A DNA stretch of 13,497 nucleotides from Sulfurovum sp. UBA1140 (GTDB lineage: Bacteria; Campylobacterota; Campylobacteria; Campylobacterales; Sulfurovaceae): positions 13,538 to 27,034 of the forward strand of contig DCAF01000057.1 of the NCBI GenBank assembly GCA_002311915.1, given 5' to 3'. Below the pieces are notes generated by a model. It worked only from the letters and a program-made list of their open reading frames with translations. It was not told the origin of the DNA and did not search any database. Positions 1 through 5,243 of the stretch are shown in pieces (within the stretch, counting starts at the first letter, position 1; each line of letters starts with the position of its first letter). Both the position numbers and the translations under genes were made by a program.

Positions 1-149
1 TTTGTAGCAGCATCAAGAGAACCTGTTACAGGAGTTTTAAATCCAGTGGTTGTTAATGCACTTTGAATGTTAGAGATGGTCTCAATAGTCATACTTGACT
101 TACAAAGTACAGGCATCCATTTAACCAACTGATCTACAAGACACATCAT
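1..149 (-). CDS. Partial protein with peptidoglycan-binding-like repeat (5' end only)
   Basis: This is the N-terminal end of a minus-strand gene that continues past base 1. From the ATG at 149-147, 49 codons are visible. Residues 20-49 (MTIETISNIQ..., then GF, VTG, LD..T) have the spacing of the PG_binding_1 repeat (IQ.aL...G....v.G.ld..T), which suggests a cell-envelope protein, but one repeat is thin evidence. Residues 1-16 contain C3 and C16 and show no signal peptide. The frame stays open for 13 codons upstream of the ATG (188-150) with two more Cys codons but no ATG, GTG or TTG, and closes at a TAA (191-189). The ribosome site is poor (AGAAGAG directly abutting the ATG). The start is therefore uncertain, and the gene could be 5'-truncated or frameshifted. 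Confidence 0.45.
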   Translation of the reverse strand, partial: MMCLVDQLVKWMPVLCKSSMTIETISNIQSALTTTGFKTPVTGSLDAAT

Positions 150-191
150 CTCTTCTACTGCACAATCTTTATCTTCACACTTTGTCTCTTA

Positions 192-369
192 CCAAACTTT
201 ATTTTATATAATATAATTAAATTTGTAATATTAGCTTGTAGCTTGGTTAGAGTAAAAAGGTATGAACTTATTGAATTTGATATTAAAATTTTAACTTCTC
301 GTTAGATACATTAGATATAATTATTGCAATGAAAACAGATGATATAGACGCTGAATAAGGATACCAAAA
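192..369. promoter_or_regulatory. AT-rich divergent intergenic region with proS promoter
   Basis: This is non-coding, very AT-rich DNA between the minus-strand partial gene and proS. It contains two overlapping TATAAT hexamers at 207-217. A further TATAAT at 316-321 is the best -10 candidate for proS. The -35 is weak: TTAACT at 291-296 sits 19 nt away. Campylobacterota promoters commonly lack a sharp -35. The proS ribosome site AAGGA (357-361) lies 8 nt before its ATG. No RNA gene or strong hairpin was seen. Confidence 0.4.
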
Positions 370-1632
370 ATGAGATTTTCTAGAATGCTAATACCAACGA
401 TGAAAGAGGCACCTAGTGATGCCGTTTTGACATCGCATATACTTCTGCTTCGTGCTGGATTTATCCAGTCATCAGGAGGCTCTGGACTCTATAACTTTTT
501 GCCATTGGGAAAAATTACACTGGACAAGGTTCGAGCCATTGTAAAAGATGAGTTAGATAGAGCAGGGTGTAATGAAGTGCATTTACCTATGGTTACACCG
601 ATAACACTTTGGGAAGAGACAGGACGGGCAGATAAATTTGGAAAAGAGTTGCTTCGTTTTAAAGATAGACATGATAATGATTTTACTCTAAGCCCAACCA
701 ATGAAGAGGCGATGGTAAACTTGGTTCGTCAAACAGTTAAGAGTTATAAGCAGCTGCCCCTTAATATTTATCAGATTAATTGGAAATTTCGTGATGAGGT
801 TCGCCCACGGTTTGGATTGATGCGTGGACGAGAATTTTTAATGAAAGATGCTTACAGCTTTCATGCCTCGGTAGAGGATATGGAACGAGAGTTTGAATTG
901 ATGGAAGCAACTTATAAAAAAATATTTACTCGACTTGGATTGGCATTTAGAGTGGTTGAAGCTGACAGTGGGGCGATTGGTGGAGCAGGATCAAAAGAGT
1001 TTATGGTTTTAGCAGATTCTGGTGAAGACACCATTATGGTCTGTGATGGTTGCGATTTTGGTGCCAATTTAGAGGTGATAGCTGAAGATGAAACCATTTG
1101 TCCTAAGTGTGGTGGCGGACTTAGCCAAACCAAAGGGATAGAGGCTGGGCATATTTTTCAACTAGGAACCACCTATTCAGAAGCGATGAAAGCAGAATTT
1201 TTAAATGAGAATCAAAAATTACAACCTTTTGTGATGGGAACTTATGGAATTGGTGTAAGTCGTCTTTTGGCAGGAATTATTGAACAGAATCATGATGAAA
1301 AAGGGTGTGTTTGGACAAAAGAATCTGCACCATTCACTGTTAATATTATTGTGGCAAAAGCTAAAAATGAAGAGCAGATGGCAGTGGCTACCAAACTTTA
1401 TAATGAGCTTGAAGCTAAAGGTATTGATGTGCTTTTAGATGATAGAATGGATAAAAAGACAGGATTTGGGGTAAAGGTTAAAGATTTTGAATTGATTGGA
1501 ATACCTTATGCTGTAGTGATTGGTAATGATATTAGTGAAGGTAAAGTAGAAATTATTACCCGAGATGGATTATTAAAAGAGACCTTGTTACTTGATGGTT
1601 TACTAGAAAATCTTTTGGAGAGGTTGGCATAA
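370..1632 (+). CDS. proS: Prolyl-tRNA synthetase, short form lacking the INS editing domain
   Basis: ProRS charges tRNA-Pro with proline in the cytoplasm (class II aminoacyl-tRNA synthetase). The 420-residue product has TLSPTNEEA (106-114), motif 2 from F140-R141-D142-E143 to F154-LMKDAYSF, motif 3 GIGVSRLLAG (293-302), and a C-terminal anticodon-binding domain (about 322-420). Bacterial-type ProRS is normally about 565-575 residues because a roughly 180-residue YbaK-like INS domain, which hydrolyses Ala-tRNA-Pro, sits between motifs 2 and 3. Here C225-x2-C228 and C244-x2-C247 are only 15 residues apart and INS is absent, as in alphaproteobacterial ProRS. The rest is intact, so this is a clean domain loss, not decay. 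AAGGA lies 8 nt before the ATG. It is the first gene of a tight cluster, and its stop overlaps the fxsA start by 1 base. Confidence 0.95.
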   Translation: MRFSRMLIPTMKEAPSDAVLTSHILLLRAGFIQSSGGSGLYNFLPLGKITLDKVRAIVKDELDRAGCNEVHLPMVTPITLWEETGRADKFGKELLRFKDRHDNDFTLSPTNEEAMVNLVRQTVKSYKQLPLNIYQINWKFRDEVRPRFGLMRGREFLMKDAYSFHASVEDMEREFELMEATYKKIFTRLGLAFRVVEADSGAIGGAGSKEFMVLADSGEDTIMVCDGCDFGANLEVIAEDETICPKCGGGLSQTKGIEAGHIFQLGTTYSEAMKAEFLNENQKLQPFVMGTYGIGVSRLLAGIIEQNHDEKGCVWTKESAPFTVNIIVAKAKNEEQMAVATKLYNELEAKGIDVLLDDRMDKKTGFGVKVKDFELIGIPYAVVIGNDISEGKVEIITRDGLLKETLLLDGLLENLLERLA

Positions 1633-2063
1633 TGTTGCTTATTCTTCCTTATCTTTTTTTAGAACTTTACTTCTCTTTGAGTGTTGGAGAAGAGATAGGA
1701 TTTCTTTGGACAGTTATTTGGATTTTGGGTAGTTTTATGGTTGGAATGGGACTACTTAAAAATGCTCATTTAAATATTATGAGTAATATGAGGGCAGTAG
1801 CCGAGGGAAAACTGAATAAAAAAACATTTCATGATGCCAGTACCTCCTATTTTTTAGGAGCAATTCTTCTTATTATTCCTGGTGTTTTTTCTGATTTTTT
1901 AGGGGTAATAGCACTTTTTTATACAATATTTTTAAAAATTGGTGGTACAATACCATCTGTAAAAAATAAAAATAATATTAAAAATTCAAACAAACAAGGA
2001 GATGACAATGTCATTGATGTCGAAATTATTGAGTACGACACTCATCGCAACACTAAGCCTTAG
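1632..2063 (+). CDS. fxsA: FxsA family inner-membrane protein
   Basis: This is a small polytopic membrane protein of 143 residues. Hydrophobic segments lie at about residues 2-18, 24-43 and 72-100, with the phenylalanine- and glycine-rich LLIIPGVFSDFLG stretch typical of the FxsA family. The C-terminal tail is polar and ends in VIDVEIIEYD-like residues, a form I recall from related FxsA proteins. E. coli FxsA (suppressor of F exclusion of phage T7) gives the family its name; its molecular role is poorly defined. The start overlaps the proS stop (TAATG), with GGAGAGG at 1617-1623, 8 nt upstream. The last 56 bases also encode the start of the following Dsb-like gene in another frame. Assignment to the family is solid; function is unknown. 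Confidence 0.8.
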   Translation: MLLILPYLFLELYFSLSVGEEIGFLWTVIWILGSFMVGMGLLKNAHLNIMSNMRAVAEGKLNKKTFHDASTSYFLGAILLIIPGVFSDFLGVIALFYTIFLKIGGTIPSVKNKNNIKNSNKQGDDNVIDVEIIEYDTHRNTKP

Positions 2064-2856
2064 TGCAGGAACAAGTGAATCTGATGTAAAAGATTACATT
2101 AAAAATCATATGGTTAAAAATGCAAGGATTAAAGTATCTAGTGTAGATATTATTGATAAGCAAATATTGGACAACCCTAAAGGTTGGGAGGTCTATTTTG
2201 TTAATATTCATGCCGATGTTAAAAAAAGTCCAACCGTTACCGATAAAGTTACTGTACCAGAGACAATTTTTATTAAAGATGGATTTGCAGCACCTTCATT
2301 AATTAATATGGAGACAGGAAAAGATTTTAAAAAAGAGTTAAAACCTGATTTAGATTCTAAGCTTTATGATGATAAGCATCTGTTTGCTGGGAATAAAAAT
2401 GCTAAACATAAAATTGTTATCTTTTCTGACCCTCAATGTCCATTTTGTCAAGAGAAGGTTCCCGAGATATATGAAGCTGTAAAAAAGAATCCTGATACTT
2501 TTGCTCTTTATTATTATCATCTTCCATTGATTAGAATTCACCCTGTTTCAGATATTATTGCACGAGTAATGTTGGTAGAACAAGAGAAAGGGAATTTTGA
2601 TAAAGTGATAGAGATGTACGCTTTTAAGATTGCTCCAAATGAAGTGGATGTGGATAAGGTTTTAGGAAAATTAAATAAAGAGTATGGATTAAAACTAACC
2701 GAAAAAGAGATTGATACGGATGAAATTTCTAAAGAGTTAAAGCATGACCAAAAGATAGCGACAGAGTCAATGGTTAGCGGTACACCGACAATTTATCTTG
2801 ATGGTAAATGGGACAGAAGTAGAAATGCGTATAAAGAGTTTGCTGTAAAAAAGTGA
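2008..2856 (+). CDS. DsbC/DsbG-like periplasmic thiol:disulfide oxidoreductase
   Basis: This is a thioredoxin-fold protein likely to shuffle or form disulfides in the periplasm. The 282-residue product starts with a short basic-hydrophobic signal-like segment (residues 1-20, TTLIATLSLSAG). An N-terminal domain follows (about 25-105, with GWEVYFVNI resembling the DsbC/DsbG dimerisation domain), then a thioredoxin domain with the redox pair C144-P-F-C147 in DPQCPFC and a cis-proline loop GTPT (P260). I chose the ATG at 2008: AAGGAG (1995-2000) is 7 nt upstream, whereas the ATG at 2002 leaves only 1 nt. It overlaps fxsA by 56 bases in another frame, so translation is probably coupled. Whether it acts as isomerase or oxidase cannot be told from the sequence; no DsbD or DsbB partner is in the window. 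Confidence 0.82.
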   Translation: MSLMSKLLSTTLIATLSLSAGTSESDVKDYIKNHMVKNARIKVSSVDIIDKQILDNPKGWEVYFVNIHADVKKSPTVTDKVTVPETIFIKDGFAAPSLINMETGKDFKKELKPDLDSKLYDDKHLFAGNKNAKHKIVIFSDPQCPFCQEKVPEIYEAVKKNPDTFALYYYHLPLIRIHPVSDIIARVMLVEQEKGNFDKVIEMYAFKIAPNEVDVDKVLGKLNKEYGLKLTEKEIDTDEISKELKHDQKIATESMVSGTPTIYLDGKWDRSRNAYKEFAVKK

Positions 2857-2865
2857 ACTGATCGG

Positions 2866-2884
2866 ATCAAAGCACTGTTTTGAT
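2866..2884 (+). other. Small hairpin between the dsb-like gene and hemC
   Basis: ATCAAAGC, a 3-nt loop (ACT), then GTTTTGAT forms an 8-bp stem with one G-U wobble in the 56-nt spacer before hemC. There is no T-run after it, so it is not a classical terminator. It could influence hemC translation or mRNA stability, or be chance in AT-rich DNA. Confidence 0.25.
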
Positions 2885-2912
2885 ACCACAATATAAACTA
2901 TAAAGAGGCTTT

Positions 2913-3872
2913 TTGAATACATTAACCATCGCAACACGAGCCAGTAATTTGGCTCTTTGGCAAGCATACCACATACAAGATAGAATTGAAAAAGAGTTTC
3001 CAGAGATTACAGTGAAGTTAAATAAGATTACCTCTGTGGGTGATAAAATTTTAGACAAACCTTTGGCACTTATTGGTGGTAAAGGTCACTTTACAAAAGA
3101 GCTAGAAGATGAGATGTTGGCAGGAAATGCAGATATGGCAGTTCATTCACTTAAAGATGTTCCCACCTATATTCCTGAAGGGTTGGAGTTGGTTGCCATA
3201 ACCACACGTCAAGATCAAAGTGATGTGTTTCTTTCACATACATTTAAAAATTTAGATGCTTTACCTAAGGGTTCGGTGGTGGGGACTACTAGTCTAAGAC
3301 GCAGAATGCAACTGCTTCAAGTGCGTCCTGATTTAAAAGTAAAAGATTTACGAGGTAATGTAAATACACGGCTTAAAAAATTAGCAGAAGGGCAGTACGA
3401 TGCGATTATTTTGGCATACATTGGTCTTCATCGTTTAGATTTACTTAAAGATATTCCTTTTACTCAGAAACTCCCCCTAACCATGATGATACCTCCTATG
3501 GGTCAGGCATCTTTGGGTATTGAAATTGTAAGCTCTAATGATAAAGTTAGAAAAATAGCCAATTTTTTAAATGATAAAGCAACATTTTTAACCACAAAAT
3601 TAGAGCGTGATTTTGTTGCACAGATAGGTGCTGGATGTTCTGCCCCTGTTGCGGTCAATGCAACAATTCAAAAAGATCATGTACATATTGAATCTATGAT
3701 TGGTTATCCTGATGGTACACACATTATGCAACGCTCATTAAGTGCATTAAAAAGTGACTCTAGCAATTTAGGTAATGCATTAGCAGAACTTATGATTAAT
3801 GAAGGTGCATTAGAACTTTTGAAAAATGCTGAAAAAATTGCCTTTAAAGATGAAATGCCTCAACGACTTTAA
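2913..3872 (+). CDS. hemC: Hydroxymethylbilane synthase (porphobilinogen deaminase), TTG start
   Basis: HemC joins four porphobilinogen molecules into hydroxymethylbilane in the haem/tetrapyrrole pathway (cytoplasm). The 319-residue product is full length for the family. It has the N-terminal IATRASNLALWQA signature, KGHFTKELE and DMAVHSLKD motifs, GTTSLRRRMQL and LRGNVNTRL for substrate and cofactor binding, and GAGCSAPVA, whose C242 should carry the dipyrromethane cofactor. The start is TTG (2913-2915): the conserved N-terminus begins two codons later, no ATG fits, and AGAGG lies 4 nt upstream. It follows the Dsb-like gene by 56 nt and is probably co-transcribed with proS. A proS-fxsA-hemC neighbourhood is known from Campylobacter. 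Confidence 0.95.
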   Translation: MNTLTIATRASNLALWQAYHIQDRIEKEFPEITVKLNKITSVGDKILDKPLALIGGKGHFTKELEDEMLAGNADMAVHSLKDVPTYIPEGLELVAITTRQDQSDVFLSHTFKNLDALPKGSVVGTTSLRRRMQLLQVRPDLKVKDLRGNVNTRLKKLAEGQYDAIILAYIGLHRLDLLKDIPFTQKLPLTMMIPPMGQASLGIEIVSSNDKVRKIANFLNDKATFLTTKLERDFVAQIGAGCSAPVAVNATIQKDHVHIESMIGYPDGTHIMQRSLSALKSDSSNLGNALAELMINEGALELLKNAEKIAFKDEMPQRL

Positions 3873-3949
3873 TTTTATTAATTAAACCTCTCTTCCTCCC
3901 TTTGTTGGGTTGGAATCTATTTGAAACTTTCTGATATTAAAAAATGTTA

Positions 3950-3986
3950 TAAGGAAATATTAAATCATTAATTTAATATTTCCTTA
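3950..3986. repeat. Perfect 16-bp inverted repeat with 5-nt loop
   Basis: Bases 3950-3965 (T, then AAGGAAATATTAAAT) pair without mismatch to 3971-3986 around the loop CATTA. Only two pairs are G-C. It lies 78 nt after the hemC stop and is the strongest inverted repeat I noticed in the window. On the plus strand it is followed by AAATAAATTC, with no clean T-run, so terminator function is possible but not typical. It could also be a regulator-binding palindrome or a transcript-stabilising hairpin. Confidence 0.6.
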
Positions 3987-4050
3987 AATAAATTCTATTA
4001 TATTTTGTTTTGCTTATGAATAATATTTACATATTTTACTTAAAGTTAAT

Positions 4051-4078
4051 TTAACATTAAAGATAGAAACACTATAAT
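4051..4078 (+). promoter_or_regulatory. Sigma-70-type promoter for the HsdS-like gene
   Basis: TTAACA (4051-4056), a 16-nt spacer, then TATAAT (4073-4078) is the best -35/-10 pair in the gap. It lies 48 nt before the ATG at 4127. It implies that the HsdS-like gene is transcribed on its own and not from the hemC operon. Confidence 0.5.
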
Positions 4079-4126
4079 AATTTAAGAAAAAAGAATTTAT
4101 ATTATAAAACAAATAAGGAATATATT

Positions 4127-4591
4127 ATGAAATTAAAAGAGGTTGCAAGTATAATAAAAGGTGCTCATTTAACAGAAGGGCAAAGAAATGGCAGTTACAA
4201 AGAGCTTACCATGCTCTCTTTGGAACCGATCTCTTTTATAGATGAACGTAAACTTTTAGAGGTTAAAAATTGTAAAAAATGTTTACCTAAGCAGTTTACA
4301 CAAGAGGGTGATGTAATCGTGAGTCTCTATTACCCTATGATTGCTTGTTATGTCGAGAAAGGACAAGAGGGATTTGTGGTTCCACACTATATGGCAATTG
4401 TACGTCTTAAGTCGTATGTTAATTTAGATACCCGTTTTATTGTTCAGTTTATTAACTCCACACGAGGACGAAGAGCTTTAAGTCAAGAGGTATCTTCTTC
4501 TTATGGAATACAACCAACCTCTTTGCCCCTTAAGTATCTGAATAATGTTGATATTCTAGAGAAAGAAAACTCTCTGTTAGAGAGTTTTTAA
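4127..4591 (+). CDS. Orphan HsdS-like protein (single type I specificity / TRD-like domain)
   Basis: This 154-residue soluble protein resembles one target-recognition domain of a type I restriction-modification specificity subunit. It has the opening MKLKEVASIIKGAHL, the middle GDVIVSLYYPMIACYV...VPHYMAIVRLK (about 62-95), and the closing FIVQFINSTRGRRAL...QPTSLPLKYLNNVDI (about 104-145). Full HsdS proteins have two TRDs and coiled-coil spacers over about 400 residues; this has one TRD and a very short tail. No hsdM or hsdR is in the window. It has its own promoter and a good ribosome site. Candidate roles are a stray half-HsdS, a regulatory or decoy DNA-binding protein, or a partner for a distant methylase. 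The family call rests on pattern recognition. Confidence 0.6.
   Translation: MKLKEVASIIKGAHLTEGQRNGSYKELTMLSLEPISFIDERKLLEVKNCKKCLPKQFTQEGDVIVSLYYPMIACYVEKGQEGFVVPHYMAIVRLKSYVNLDTRFIVQFINSTRGRRALSQEVSSSYGIQPTSLPLKYLNNVDILEKENSLLESF
4566..4588. terminator. Probable bidirectional terminator inside the end of the HsdS-like ORF
   Basis: AAAACTCTCT (4566-4575), loop GTT, AGAGAGTTTT (4579-4588) forms a perfect 10-bp stem. On the plus strand it ends in five Ts (4585-4589); on the minus strand it ends in TTTTC. It sits between two convergent genes, with the HsdS-like stop at 4591 and the adk stop at 4603, and overlaps the last HsdS-like codons. It can plausibly end transcription from both sides. Confidence 0.6.
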
Positions 4592-4602
4592 AAATCAGAG
4601 CA

Positions 4603-5199
4603 TTAGATTTTACTCTGAACAAAAGCATCCATCTCATCAACGATAACTTCTAGCGTTCGTTCACCATTAATTACCTCTAAAAGGTTTTTATCGGTATAAA
4701 ACGCTTGAATCTCTGCTAATGGGTCGGTATAGATTTTCATTCTATCAAAGAAGACTTCGATGCTATCATCGCTTCGCTCTTCACCCTCTTTGGCTTCTGC
4801 TGCACGACCTAAGATTCTATCTTTTGCTACCTGCTCAGATACACGAACTTCGATAACTGAAGCAAGTTCAATATCATCTTGGTTGGTGATGATTTCATCA
4901 AGTGCTGTCATCTGTTCTACACTTCTTGGGTAACCATCTATTAGTACATTGTTCACAGGGGCATTGTTAATCGCCGAGATAATAGTGTTAACAATAATCT
5001 CTAAAGGAACCAAAGCACCTTTTGAGATGAAGTTCTCGATGGTAGCTCCGAGTTCACTCCCACTTGAAACCTCCGCTCTTAGCATATCACCTGTTGAGTA
5101 GTGAACGATACTTTCAGCATGTTTTTGTGCAATAAGACTTGCGTCCGTTGTTTTACCTGAACCTGGGGCTCCGATGATTAAAAATAGTTTTTTTACCAT
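4603..5199 (-). CDS. adk: Adenylate kinase, short-LID type
   Basis: Adenylate kinase interconverts ATP + AMP and 2 ADP in the cytoplasm, setting the adenylate balance. The 198-residue protein has the P-loop G10-APGSGK-T17, the AMP-binding STGDMLR (35-41), DGYPRS (88-93, with YPR in place of the commoner FPR), RILGR (128-132) and RSDD (142-145) with R153. The LID is the short form with no zinc-binding cysteines. A ribosome site AAAGGA lies 8 nt before the ATG. It follows aspS by 44 nt on the same strand; the aspS-adk pair is also found in Campylobacter and suggests co-transcription. Nothing looks damaged. Confidence 0.95.
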   Translation of the reverse strand: MVKKLFLIIGAPGSGKTTDASLIAQKHAESIVHYSTGDMLRAEVSSGSELGATIENFISKGALVPLEIIVNTIISAINNAPVNNVLIDGYPRSVEQMTALDEIITNQDDIELASVIEVRVSEQVAKDRILGRAAEAKEGEERSDDSIEVFFDRMKIYTDPLAEIQAFYTDKNLLEVINGERTLEVIVDEMDAFVQSKI

Positions 5200-5243
5200 A
5201 ATTTTTATCCTTTATCTTATTTATATTCTGTAGGTGTTCGGTG

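Larger units (their letters stand above)
3873..4126. other. AT-rich intergenic gap after hemC
   Basis: This 254-base stretch contains no credible gene. It holds a perfect 16-bp palindrome (3950-3986), a promoter candidate (4051-4078) and the ribosome site AAGGAA (4115-4120, 6 nt before the next ATG). A pyrimidine-rich patch (CCTCTCTTCCTCCC, about 3887-3900) lies just after hemC and forms no obvious hairpin with a T-run. Confidence 0.5.

Noticed and set aside
2350..3058. Minus-strand frames of 63-66 codons within dsb and hemC
   Set aside because: They overlap well-supported genes, are short and show no family features.
5076..5199. Damaged adenylate kinase because the LID lacks zinc cysteines
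   Set aside because: Short-LID Adk without zinc is a normal family form; P-loop, AMP-site and arginine motifs are all present.
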